Shown here: in pieces, positions 6,675 to 14,141 of the stretch
Numbering within the stretch: the first letter of the stretch is position 1
Layout of the letters: every line of letters begins with the position of its first letter
Origin: an uncultured Thermomicrobiales bacterium
Lineage (GTDB): Bacteria; Chloroflexota; Chloroflexia; Thermomicrobiales; Thermomicrobiaceae
Reading direction: 5' to 3'
NCBI GenBank assembly: GCA_937891245.1
Contig: CALAGB010000062.1
Span: 1 to 15,080 of the forward strand
DNA length: 15,080 nt
Notes under the pieces: generated by a model
What the model was told of the DNA's origin: nothing
The model's database searches: none
What the model saw: only the letters and a program-made list of their open reading frames with translations
Position numbers and translations under genes: made by a program

Positions 6675-8138
6675 ATGCGGACAAAGCGAACAGCTCGATT
6701 TGTGATCGGCTATGCCGGGGACGACCATACGGTCTATCGCGATGGCGAGGTGGTCTATGAGGATGATGCCGTCATCTACGTTGGGCATCGGTTCCCGGGT
6801 GATGTCGATGTCGCCTATGACCACGGCGACGCGATCATCAGTCCCGGCTTCATCGACCTCGACGCGCTGTTCGATATCGACCATGCGATCTTCGATACCT
6901 GGCTCGACGCCGATCGTCTCGCCGGGCAGCGCTGGTCCGAAGACTATTTTCGGCAGCCGCGCGAGACGTTTGCGTTTGAGGACGAGGTCTTCAAGCGGCG
7001 CTACGCCATGGTGCAGCTCATTCTCAACGGCATCACGACCGCCATGCCGATTGCCGCTGAGATGTCGCGTGCCTGGGCGGAGACGTACCACGAATTCGCC
7101 GCCGTCGTTGATCTGGCGGGTGAGCTTGGCCTCCGCCTCTATCTCGGACCGAGCTATCGCGCCGGGGTGAACGTCACGCGAGCCGACGGTACACCGGATG
7201 TTCTGTGGAATGAGAGGTTGGGTGAGGCTGGTCTCGACGACGCCGTGCGTTTCGTCCGCGATTTCGACGGTGCGCACAACGGCCTGGTTCGCGGCGCACT
7301 GCTGCCGGCCCGTATCGAGACGAATACGCTCGACATCTTGCGGCGAACCAAAGCTGCGAGCGATGAACTTGGCTGCCCGCTCCGCTTGCATGCCGCGCAA
7401 GGCGTGCAGGAAGTCCGTTTCCTGCGTGCATGGTACGGTAAGCGCCCGCTCGAGCTGCTCGATGAACTCGATTTCCTGGGACCGCGCACGCTCATCCCGC
7501 ACGTCACGACGCTCGATCTGCCGGAGGCGGGTGGCGATTCCACCGGAGATCTGGCGCGGCTCAGAGATCGCGGAACGTCGGTTATTCACTGCCCGATGAT
7601 CAGCATCCGGCATGGCGGGCTGCTCGATTCGTTCGATCGCTACCGGGCGTTCGGCATCAACCTGGCGCTCGGCACCGATACGTTCCCGCCCGATATGATC
7701 CGGGTGATGGATTACGGCAGCCTGGCCGGCAAGATCGTGGCGCGCGATCAGACGGCGGCCAGCGCCGCCGATCTCTACCGGGCCGCGACGCTCGGCGGAG
7801 CCCGCGCGCTGGGGCGCGACGATCTCGGACGGCTGGCGGAGGGTGCGAAAGCCGACATCACCGTAGTCAGCCTGGCCGACCTGCGCACCGGCCCGTACGA
7901 CGATCCGATCCGCACCATGCTCTACAACACGAACGGCGCCTCTGTTTCGACCGTCGTCGTCAACGGCCGTACCATTATGGAAGACGGGCATATTCCCGGC
8001 GTCGATGTCGATGAGTTGCGTGGGCGCGCCCAACGCTATTTCGACGCCTACCGCGCCTCGTATACTGAGCGCGATTTCCGCCGGCGCGCGCCCGACGAAC
8101 TCTTTCCCCCAGCCTTCCCGATCGTCCAGCGACCATGA
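6675..8138 (+). CDS. Amidohydrolase-superfamily protein (chlorohydrolase/deaminase-like) without the HxH metal motif
   Basis: This 487-residue protein has the AtzA/TrzN/guanine-deaminase-like layout (COG0402): a small N-terminal beta domain, PGFID at 57-61 opening the TIM barrel, LHAAQ with H239, IPHVTTLD with H276, VIHCPMIS with H305, GTDTFPPDM with D335, then the C-terminal beta part (GAKADITVV). In active relatives PGFVDAHTH supplies two metal-binding histidines; here the stretch reads PGFIDLDAL, so both are replaced (D63 and L65). The later DIDH at 67-70 might compensate. It may bind metal through H239, H276 and D335 alone, use a different ligand set, or be non-catalytic. It is followed 47 nt later by a second amidohydrolase with an intact motif, suggesting one operon and one pathway. 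The start has GGGGG about 6-10 nt upstream. Substrate unknown. Confidence 0.8.
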   Translation: MRTKRTARFVIGYAGDDHTVYRDGEVVYEDDAVIYVGHRFPGDVDVAYDHGDAIISPGFIDLDALFDIDHAIFDTWLDADRLAGQRWSEDYFRQPRETFAFEDEVFKRRYAMVQLILNGITTAMPIAAEMSRAWAETYHEFAAVVDLAGELGLRLYLGPSYRAGVNVTRADGTPDVLWNERLGEAGLDDAVRFVRDFDGAHNGLVRGALLPARIETNTLDILRRTKAASDELGCPLRLHAAQGVQEVRFLRAWYGKRPLELLDELDFLGPRTLIPHVTTLDLPEAGGDSTGDLARLRDRGTSVIHCPMISIRHGGLLDSFDRYRAFGINLALGTDTFPPDMIRVMDYGSLAGKIVARDQTAASAADLYRAATLGGARALGRDDLGRLAEGAKADITVVSLADLRTGPYDDPIRTMLYNTNGASVSTVVVNGRTIMEDGHIPGVDVDELRGRAQRYFDAYRASYTERDFRRRAPDELFPPAFPIVQRP

Positions 8139-8185
8139 GCGGAACATCTGACGCGATCGATTGAAGAAGAGACAAGGAGAAACCG

Positions 8186-9379
8186 ATGAACGGGGATCTG
8201 CTCATCACGAATGTTCGCGCTCTGGACGGCAATGCCTGCGATGTCCAGATTCATGGCGGCCATATCGCGGCGATTGGATCGAATCTGAGTGTGCCGGCGG
8301 ACGCGACCGTGATCGACGGCGGTGGCCGCCTGCTCTTCCCCGGCTTCGTCGATGCCCATACACATATGGACAAGACGCTGCTCGGGCTTGGCTGGTATCG
8401 CAACGAGGTCGGACCGCTGCTCACCGACAAGATCGAGAACGAACGCCGCCTGCGTCGTGAAGGCGGCATCGATTCCCATCAACAATCGAGTCGCCATGCC
8501 CGCCTCGCCATCGCGACCGGCACAACGCATATCCGCACCTTTGTCGATATCGATACCGAAGTCGGACTGCGCGGTTTCGAGGGCGTCATGCAAACACGTG
8601 AGGATTTTCGGGATGCGCTTGATATCCAGGTCGTCGCCTTCCCCCAGAGCGGCATGCTGATCCGTCCCGGCACCGTCGAACTCATGGATACGGCACTCGC
8701 CAACGGCGCGGCGGTGGTCGGCGGCCTCGATCCGTCAGCGATCGATCGTGACCCGGCCAAGCATCTCGACGTTATCTTCGGCCTGGCCGAGAAGTACGAC
8801 GTCGATCTCGATATCCACCTGCACGAACCGGGCGATCTCGGCGCCTTTTCGGTCGAGCTGATTGCCGAACGGACGAAGGTCCTGGGCTGGCAGGGGCGTG
8901 TCGTCATCAGTCACGCGCTCTGTCTCGGCGGAGTTGATGATGCCTATGTTGGACGGTTGATCGACCTGCTACTGGAGAATGGCATCACGATCATGAGCCA
9001 CGGCCCGAGCGGGCTACGGCCGGTGCCGTCGGTCAAGCGGCTCTATGAGGCGGGCGTGCCGATGTGTACCGGCAACGACGGCATCCGCGACGCCTGGGGG
9101 CCGCTCAACATGCCCGACATGCTGCTGCGCACGTTTCTGGTAGCCTATCGCAACAACCTGCGCCGCGACGACGAGATCGAGATGGTGCTCGACATCGCTA
9201 CCCACGGCGGCGCCCGCGTCCTCGGCGACACAAACTACGGCCTCGTTCCTGGCTGTCGCGCCGACTTGGTCATTGTCGACGGCGAAACCCATGTCGAAGC
9301 GGTCATCGACCGTCCACCCCGCTGGCTGGTTCTCAAAGGCGGGAAGATCGTGGCGCGTGAGGGTGAGTGCGTGGTGTAA
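8186..9379 (+). CDS. Amidohydrolase, cytosine-deaminase-like
   Basis: The 397-residue protein fits the cytosine deaminase/N-isopropylammelide hydrolase branch of the amidohydrolases, cytoplasmic metal-dependent enzymes that hydrolyse exocyclic C-N bonds or ring amides. Visible active-site elements in order: FVDAHTHMDKT with H58 and H60, DIHLHEPGD with H211 and E214 (matching H214/E217 of E. coli CodA), VISHALCLG with H243, and GNDGIRDAW with D298. The N- and C-terminal beta sandwich (LLITNVRALDG at the start, CRADLVIVDGETHVEAVIDR near the end) is typical. The start at 8186 has an excellent AAGGAG ribosome site about 6 nt upstream. It follows the first amidohydrolase by 47 nt on the same strand, so the two are probably co-transcribed. 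Length and motifs are complete; the exact substrate cannot be read from sequence. Confidence 0.85.
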   Translation: MNGDLLITNVRALDGNACDVQIHGGHIAAIGSNLSVPADATVIDGGGRLLFPGFVDAHTHMDKTLLGLGWYRNEVGPLLTDKIENERRLRREGGIDSHQQSSRHARLAIATGTTHIRTFVDIDTEVGLRGFEGVMQTREDFRDALDIQVVAFPQSGMLIRPGTVELMDTALANGAAVVGGLDPSAIDRDPAKHLDVIFGLAEKYDVDLDIHLHEPGDLGAFSVELIAERTKVLGWQGRVVISHALCLGGVDDAYVGRLIDLLLENGITIMSHGPSGLRPVPSVKRLYEAGVPMCTGNDGIRDAWGPLNMPDMLLRTFLVAYRNNLRRDDEIEMVLDIATHGGARVLGDTNYGLVPGCRADLVIVDGETHVEAVIDRPPRWLVLKGGKIVAREGECVV

Positions 9380-9431
9380 TGGTTGGTTGAGCTACGACCG
9401 CACACTGGAGCGCTCACAAGAGCAGGCGGCG

Positions 9432-9836
9432 TCAGCTGTCACCGAGTTCGCGACGCACGAGTTCAGCGATGGCGTGAAGCTCATCGATCGCCTGTTGAGC
9501 GTCATCCGCCGATATATGAGCCCGAGGATCATATCGGGCTTGGAATCCCCAAACGCTAAGAACCGTGTAGTTCGCGGCGATTGTAGTCAGCTCCTGATCC
9601 TGACTAACACGAGGTGTTCTCTCTGCATGCGTTTTCGGGGCAAACCGATCGATTTTCCATAAGTACGCGTTGATATAGTGGACGGCGCTATAGAAGCTAA
9701 TGACAACTGACCAGAGAATTTCTGGGGATTGACCAAGCGAAGAGTGTTCTGCGTTGGAATCTGCGAACCGCAACCTATCCGCGAAGCGTTGGTTGCGCTG
9801 GGCGAGAGCCAGATGCTCGCGCGTCGTCTCTTCCAT
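9432..9836 (-). CDS. HEPN-domain-like protein (putative toxin/RNase partner)
   Basis: The 134-residue all-helical product resembles HEPN proteins: ILWSVVISFYSAVHYINAYL at 40-59 is the typical second helix, H70 and R73 follow in HAERTPRV, then Y90 and the closing ARYDPRAHISADDAQQAI. R101-x5-H107 (RYDPRAH) fits the R-x4-6-H signature of catalytic HEPN RNases, although placement of the motif by eye is uncertain. HEPN proteins are commonly RNase toxins in toxin-antitoxin, CRISPR and abortive-infection systems, or partners of nucleotidyltransferases. It starts 2 nt after the stop of the preceding 100-residue gene with no strong ribosome site, indicating translational coupling. The pair has lower GC than the genes around it, suggesting acquisition. 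Activity and role are inferred. Confidence 0.65.
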   Translation of the reverse strand: MEETTREHLALAQRNQRFADRLRFADSNAEHSSLGQSPEILWSVVISFYSAVHYINAYLWKIDRFAPKTHAERTPRVSQDQELTTIAANYTVLSVWGFQARYDPRAHISADDAQQAIDELHAIAELVRRELGDS

Positions 9837-9838
9837 GT

Positions 9839-10141
9839 TCAGTGCATATTGAAGAGTTTGGCATTGCGCGGTACCAGAAAGCTCAGGTCTGGGGAATCGG
9901 ACAGGCGCAAATTGAGGAGACGGACGTCAAACAACGTGTTCGGGAACTTCTTGTAGAGTTCGCGCCCGAGGCCATGAATCCGTTTCTCGGTCTCGACATC
10001 TATCGGCTCCGTCATGATCCAAATTTCCGCGACCTCGCCAGTCTGATGCGTCCACATGCGACGGAACACGGACTTGTCTTCCGCGATCTCAAGTAGGTAC
10101 CGCGCGATTTCCTCAACGGTGGCAACACGTGTGCTGATCAT
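9839..10141 (-). CDS. Hypothetical 100-aa partner of the HEPN-like gene, possibly nucleotidyltransferase-related
   Basis: Starts at ATG 10141 (MISTRVATVEE) with AAGGAG 5 nt upstream; a GTG two codons earlier overlaps that site and is unlikely. The mix of helices and strands (VAEIWIMTEP, then ETEKRIHGLGRELYKKF, then TLFDVRLLNLR, ending LVPRNAKLF) resembles the C-terminal half of small MNT-type nucleotidyltransferases, which pair with HEPN genes, but the GS-x10-DxD catalytic motif is absent. Thus either it is a degenerate, non-catalytic member acting as an antitoxin, or another fold. It is immediately upstream of, and coupled to, the HEPN-like gene. The functional link is based on order and size only. 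Confidence 0.5.
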   Translation of the reverse strand: MISTRVATVEEIARYLLEIAEDKSVFRRMWTHQTGEVAEIWIMTEPIDVETEKRIHGLGRELYKKFPNTLFDVRLLNLRLSDSPDLSFLVPRNAKLFNMH

Positions 10142-10261
10142 GAGCACTCCTTATCGCGGTCCGCGCAATCGACATGCCGCTTCTCTACTGACGCGTGCCG
10201 CTCTCACAATCTTAATGCAACACACCCACTGATTTCCATTCGCCGTACGAGCGATCGAGAG

Positions 10262-10813
10262 TTACTCCTTACCGTAGTAGCGATCCCACCACCATCGTAG
10301 TGGGTGCTGGGCGGCGGGCATGTACGAACCACGCTGCCGTAGGTTGTGTAACGCGGTAGTTATGGTTGCTGGTTCAACCCGCCGCCGTTCGGCCCAGCGC
10401 TTGATCAGTTCGAGCGATGAGCGTGTCGGTACGCGTGAACCGATTACGCGCAGGGCGACTCGGTCATCTGTCGCGATGGTGAAGCGACGGTGGATTGCTA
10501 ATGCGGCGGTCATCGCCTCGCCATCGCCGAGTTCGAGCGTGACGTCAATGAACGTGTTCAGTTCCTCTTCGGATGCGTCCGGGACGACTCGGAGCAATCC
10601 GTTCCCCAGCGCATCGCTCAGATGGATCGGGATTGGTTCTCGCGCATCGTCTCCATCGCCACCTTGCCGGATGAAGAGTGATTCGCGATGTACATGACTG
10701 ACAATGGCGGCAGGAATATCGAGCGAGCCAAGGATTTCTTCTTCATGGCCGCAGGCGAAGAGATTGATCAGTACACAGGCATCGAGGAACAGAAGGCTCC
10801 GCTCTTGGCTCAT
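10262..10813 (-). CDS. PIN-domain protein, putative toxin ribonuclease
   Basis: The 183-residue product begins SLLFLDACVLINLFA, the standard first strand and catalytic Asp (D11) of PIN nucleases. Further acidic residues fall where expected: E44 in VHRESL, D97/E99 in ELGDGEAMTAALA, and D116-D117 in FTIATDDRVAL. PIN proteins cut RNA with Mg2+/Mn2+ and are the toxins of VapBC-type modules. Its ATG overlaps the stop of the upstream XRE/metallopeptidase gene by 4 nt (10810-10813), so the two are co-translated, and the partner is a plausible regulator. It is longer than typical VapC (about 130), with an extra C-terminal tail rich in Trp and Tyr (RWWWDRYYG). Whether it acts as a toxin here is inferred. 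Confidence 0.78.
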   Translation of the reverse strand: MSQERSLLFLDACVLINLFACGHEEEILGSLDIPAAIVSHVHRESLFIRQGGDGDDAREPIPIHLSDALGNGLLRVVPDASEEELNTFIDVTLELGDGEAMTAALAIHRRFTIATDDRVALRVIGSRVPTRSSLELIKRWAERRRVEPATITTALHNLRQRGSYMPAAQHPLRWWWDRYYGKE

Positions 10814-12042
10814 CGACCTGCCGAGGTCAAATCGTCCTCAAAGTCGAGAGCAAGCTGGTAGGCCTCACCATTGACGAAGAATTGGCCATACTCCAACTCC
10901 TCGACACGCTCACGGGCGCCGACCGGGTCCGTGCGCAAGAAGCGCGCGAGCCGTTCCTGCGAAAGTATCCCAGTGCGGAAGGCGCGCACCGCGAGCGTCT
11001 CGTAGCGACGTGGGAGCGTGCGCAGTTGACGGCTATCCACAGGAAGATCGAGGAGTGCGCGCGCCTTGTTCGCTTTGAAACCCTTCTCCCGCAACTCATC
11101 CCAGCTGCCGCCGCGAATAAGCCGTAGTTCTTCGAGCCGGAGCATCAGAGCCTGGAACGACACCTTGTAAAGCGCGGCGAGCGTCAGCACATCGGCCGGC
11201 GTGATCGGGCCCTCCTTGGCACGCTTTGCCGACTCAAAGCGACGGGTCAGACCTGCTGAGGGCATGAGAAAATACCGGGCGAAGCCATCGGCAAACCGCT
11301 CGCTCTCAGGCAGGCGCCGGTATACCTGTAAGACCGTGATCTCGGCTCGGTAGCGGTTGGTGAGAAAGTGGCCATACTCATGCGCGACGCTCCAGCGGCG
11401 CCGTTCCTCCGGGTGCTTGCGATTGACGGCAATGCAGCCGCCATACTCTTCGGTGTACACGAAGAGCCCCGCCAGCCGCGAATCGGAAAATTCTTGCGCG
11501 AAGATGCGAAGCCCGACATCGGTCTCCAGAATGCCCCAGAGATCGCCGATCGGCCCATCACCGAGACCGAGTCGATTCCGCTCCGACAGCGCGACTTCCT
11601 CGGCCGCGCGTTCCGGGTCGGAACCGGAAGTATCGTAGACCTCCGGATAGCGGCGCGGCAATGGCGAGTCGGTAATCCGTTCAAGCTCGACGTAGTCACG
11701 ACAGAGCGCCTCGAACTCGCGCACATCGTCCTCACGTCGTTCATCGCGGTCGCTCGAATGTGGTCCCCGCGCAGAGCGAAATTGCACGATGAAGCTCTCG
11801 TGTGGTGGCAACGCGATTGGCCGCACCAACTCTCCGACCTGTCGGCCATAGAGAGCGGCGAGTTGCACGAGTTCACCCGGCTTCGGGCGTCGTTCACCCT
11901 TCTCCAGCGCCACAATCGTCGTCCGCGCCAGCCCAAGTGCGTCGCCCACAGCCTGCTGCGTCAGCCCACGTGCCTTCCGTGCATGCGTGAGCTGTGCGCC
12001 GAGAATTTCTGGATCGATGGAATCGAGTAGATGAACGCTCAT
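10810..12042 (-). CDS. XRE-family HTH regulator fused to ImmA/IrrE-type zinc metallopeptidase
   Basis: The 410-residue protein has an N-terminal XRE/HTH_3 domain (about 13-70: LTHARKARGLTQQAVGDALG, then TTIVALEKGERRPKPG) and a COG2856 ImmA/IrrE peptidase domain. The zinc site is HEYGH at 221-225, with E248 in ERFADGFARYFLMP as likely third ligand. Such proteins bind their own promoter and, in phage and ICE examples, cleave a repressor or antitoxin under stress. It is the first gene of a two-gene operon with the PIN-domain gene, overlapping by 4 nt. Start 12042 has a purine-rich GAGAGAG about 8 nt upstream. A candidate promoter with direct repeats over its -35 lies 38-67 nt upstream, consistent with autoregulation. 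The C-terminal 110 residues have no domain I recognise. Confidence 0.85.
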   Translation of the reverse strand: MSVHLLDSIDPEILGAQLTHARKARGLTQQAVGDALGLARTTIVALEKGERRPKPGELVQLAALYGRQVGELVRPIALPPHESFIVQFRSARGPHSSDRDERREDDVREFEALCRDYVELERITDSPLPRRYPEVYDTSGSDPERAAEEVALSERNRLGLGDGPIGDLWGILETDVGLRIFAQEFSDSRLAGLFVYTEEYGGCIAVNRKHPEERRRWSVAHEYGHFLTNRYRAEITVLQVYRRLPESERFADGFARYFLMPSAGLTRRFESAKRAKEGPITPADVLTLAALYKVSFQALMLRLEELRLIRGGSWDELREKGFKANKARALLDLPVDSRQLRTLPRRYETLAVRAFRTGILSQERLARFLRTDPVGARERVEELEYGQFFVNGEAYQLALDFEDDLTSAGR

Positions 12043-12079
12043 TTGTTTGCTCTCTCGACGTATGGGAAGAGTTAGCCGT

Positions 12080-12109
12080 ATTCTACAGCGAGAATGTCCG
12101 AAATGTCGA
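12080..12109 (-). promoter_or_regulatory. Candidate promoter and operator of the XRE-PIN operon
   Basis: TCGACA (12109-12104) and TAGAAT (12085-12080) are 18 nt apart on the minus strand. Two direct repeats read on the plus strand, AATGTCCGA (12093-12101) and AATGTCGAG (12102-12110), overlap the -35 and could be the XRE binding site. Confidence 0.35.
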
Positions 12110-12140
12110 GATCAACAGAGCGTAGCGCGGCGAGGTAGCC

Positions 12141-12182
12141 GCGCCTGCCGGCTAGCGCCGTTTAGTGCTACACGGCAGGCGC
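12141..12182. terminator. Inverted repeat downstream of the F420 oxidoreductase
   Basis: GCGCCTGCCG (12141-12150) and CGGCAGGCGC (12173-12182) are exact reverse complements, with a smaller TAGC/GCTA pair inside the loop. It begins 14 nt past the oxidoreductase stop on the minus strand. No T-run is seen, so it may be a terminator or a repeat palindrome. Confidence 0.5.
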
Positions 12183-12196
12183 CTATCGGCTTCGCC

Positions 12197-13180
12197 CTAG
12201 GCTCCGGTGAAGGCGGGCATGACGTCTTCGACGAAGCGCTGGAGCGGCTCGCGGTCGTAGGCGACCAGGGGGAAGTAGCCGATGACATATTCGACACCGG
12301 CGTCGACTAGCTGTCCGACGCGGTCGATGACTGCCTCCGGCGTACCAACCAATGCGCCGCTCTGCACGAACTCGTCGTACGTCTGTCCGGTCGCTTTGCG
12401 GAAGCGTTCCGTCGCTTTGGCCGGATCGTCTCCCTTATTAAGGAAGTGGATGATGAGGTTGCTCGATTTGACGATCTCGTTGTAGTCGCGGCCGACCGTC
12501 TCGCAGTGACGCTTGAGGACCTCGAGCTTGTGCCGCACGTTCTCGGGCGTGCCACCGGTATTGCTGGCATCGCCGTACTGAGCCACCAGCTTAAGCGTCA
12601 CCTGCTCACCGCCGCCGCCGATCCAGAGCGGAATATGCGGCTGCTGTGCGCCTTTCGGCTCGTTGACTGGTTTGTCGATCGTGTAGTGCTTGCCGTGGAA
12701 CTCGGGCGCGTCTTCGGTCCACATCTTGTGGATAATCTCCACCGCCTCGCGGAACATCTGCATCCGCTCGCGCGTTTCGGGGAAGCCGTCGCCGAAGCCG
12801 TACGCGTTCCACTCTTCGTCGTGCCAACCAGCGCCAAGGCCGCAGAGGAGCCGGCCGTGGCTGGCGACATCGACGGTCGAGGCGATCTTGGCGAGCAGCG
12901 ACGGCTGGCGGTAGCCGTTGCAGGTGACCATCTGGCCGATCTTGACACGTGACGTATCGCGCGCCAGGGTCGCTGTCGCCGTCCAGCACTCGAAAGTCGT
13001 CTCCATCGTCGTCTCGGGGATGGTGTGGAAGTGGTCATAGAGCCAGATCGAATCCCACGGTCCGGCGTCGGCCGTCTTTGCGACCGCCGTCATCGCCTCG
13101 TATTTCTCGATCGGATCGGCGATTTCGACGAGGTCCATGCGCCACCCCTGTGGCACGAAACAGCCAAACTTGAGGGTCAC
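12197..13180 (-). CDS. LLM-class F420-dependent oxidoreductase
   Basis: The 327-residue protein is a luciferase-like monooxygenase family TIM barrel that uses coenzyme F420H2 or FMN: FGCFVP opens the first strand, SIWLYDHFHT at 44-53, GRLLCGLGAGWHDEEWNAYG at 109-128, and the C-terminal pattern IPLWIGGGGE (about 184-193), then VGTPEAVIDRVGQL. This arrangement is that of the Rv1855c-type F420 oxidoreductases (TIGR03560). The start is GTG at 13180, with AAGGAG about 8 nt upstream. Length is normal and all core motifs are present. It lies 154 nt downstream of the PadR-type regulator on the same strand, and may be under its control. The substrate cannot be deduced. Confidence 0.85.
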   Translation of the reverse strand: MTLKFGCFVPQGWRMDLVEIADPIEKYEAMTAVAKTADAGPWDSIWLYDHFHTIPETTMETTFECWTATATLARDTSRVKIGQMVTCNGYRQPSLLAKIASTVDVASHGRLLCGLGAGWHDEEWNAYGFGDGFPETRERMQMFREAVEIIHKMWTEDAPEFHGKHYTIDKPVNEPKGAQQPHIPLWIGGGGEQVTLKLVAQYGDASNTGGTPENVRHKLEVLKRHCETVGRDYNEIVKSSNLIIHFLNKGDDPAKATERFRKATGQTYDEFVQSGALVGTPEAVIDRVGQLVDAGVEYVIGYFPLVAYDREPLQRFVEDVMPAFTGA

Positions 13181-13334
13181 AATCGCGCTCCTTCGTTCAG
13201 TGCAAGCCAGTTACGTTGCCGGACGATCGACGAACGAACGATTGTCGAGTTCCCGGCGGTCGGCCCACTGAGTCTATCTTCGCATGTTCCGGCCCCAAGA
13301 TGATGGCCAACGGGAGATGCAATCTGGCGAAACG

Positions 13335-13889
13335 CTAGGTTGTGGTGGTGGAGGGGTGGGAAAACGTCGCGGCACATTCGTCGAGCCAGGCAAGGCTCGC
13401 TTCGAGCTGGCCCACGCGGAAGCGTAGGACGAGGCGGTCGAAATGGCGCTCCGGTTCCAGCTCCGCGATCGTTTGGTTGAGCTGGTCGATCAGAGCGCTG
13501 TTCGCTTCGCGCTGGCCGTGGAGCAGCGCATCGAGCGTCGCGCGGTCGAGCTGGCTGGCGAAGAAGAGTTTTGCCAGGAACTCGAGCCGGAACTCGCGAC
13601 CGTGCTCGACCGGCGTCGAAACCCAACGTGCGAACGCATCCTCGCCGGCCGGAGTCAGATGGAGCACCTTGCGCGCGGGTCTCGCCTGTTGCGGCTCGAT
13701 GACGCTGGTGACATAGCCTTCGTCTTCCAACCGCGCGATGTGGGCGTAGAGCTGGCTCTGCTTGACGTGCCAGACAAGCCCCATCTCCTCGGCCTGCATC
13801 AGCGTCTGATGCATCTCGTAGGCATGCATCGGCCGTTGCCGCAGAAAGCCGAGTAGCACATGCTCCATCGTCATCGGGATTTTGACCAT
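13335..13889 (-). CDS. PadR-family transcriptional regulator
   Basis: From ATG 13889 the product is 184 residues. The winged helix is clear: MEHVLLGFLRQRPMHAYEMH, then VWHVKQSQLYAHIARLEDEGYV, and a wing ending ARKVLHLTPAGEDAF. The C-terminal half is helical with Leu/Glu heptads, the dimerising Vir-type domain seen in PadR proteins. These are repressors released by small aromatic or drug-like ligands. The -10 of a good promoter candidate lies at 13938-13943, so transcription would start near 13931; that leaves a 40-nt leader to 13889 and makes the in-frame TTG at 13925 unlikely. The ribosome site is weak. A Tat-exported protein gene is divergently transcribed 252 nt away and an F420 enzyme follows, either being a likely target. 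Confidence 0.85.
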   Translation of the reverse strand: MVKIPMTMEHVLLGFLRQRPMHAYEMHQTLMQAEEMGLVWHVKQSQLYAHIARLEDEGYVTSVIEPQQARPARKVLHLTPAGEDAFARWVSTPVEHGREFRLEFLAKLFFASQLDRATLDALLHGQREANSALIDQLNQTIAELEPERHFDRLVLRFRVGQLEASLAWLDECAATFSHPSTTTT

Positions 13890-13937
13890 CGGACTCAAAG
13901 CAGGCTCAAATCGCGAAGCAGCCAACGATGTACCGCA

Positions 13938-13966
13938 AGTATTGGGAAGCGGCCGAAGGGTGTCAA
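13938..13966 (-). promoter_or_regulatory. Candidate promoter of the padR-type gene
   Basis: On the minus strand TTGACA (13966-13961) and AATACT (13943-13938) are separated by 17 nt: full -35 match and 4 of 6 at -10. Confidence 0.5.
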
Positions 13967-14060
13967 GCGTGATGGCGTGCGGGCCAACGACCCTGAGACT
14001 TCGTTCGCACTGTCTCGCTGGGAAATTTTTGACAGCGGGTGTTCAAGCTTAATACTCCTA

Positions 14061-14093
14061 CGAGTTGACAACTCAATGACGCCATACTATTGT
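14061..14093 (+). promoter_or_regulatory. Candidate promoter and palindromic operator of the Tat-protein gene
   Basis: TTGACA (14065-14070) and TATTGT (14088-14093) are 17 nt apart in a locally AT-rich patch. The -35 lies inside a palindrome, GAGTTGACAACTC (14062-14074; GAGTT-GAC-AACTC), where a repressor could block polymerase. The divergent PadR-type regulator is an obvious candidate, though this does not resemble the ATGT/ACAT half-sites described for some PadR proteins. Confidence 0.5.
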
Positions 14094-14141
14094 GAATCTG
14101 TCACTATAAGAGTTTGCAAGATTCATCGATTAAAGGGAAAC

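Noticed and set aside
6660..8147. 495-codon minus-strand frame opposite the first amidohydrolase
   Set aside because: It mirrors the plus-strand gene that has family motifs and a ribosome site; the antisense protein has no recognisable domain and low-complexity Arg/Ala/Glu composition.
13181..13334. Promoter or operator between the PadR-type and F420 oxidoreductase genes
   Set aside because: I see repeats of ACGAACG type near 13229-13242, but no convincing -35/-10 pair or palindrome.
13860..14141. N-terminal extension of the Tat protein to 13860
   Set aside because: It would overlap the PadR-type gene and both promoters; the good ribosome site is at 14132-14137 and the Tat motif would be far from the N-terminus.
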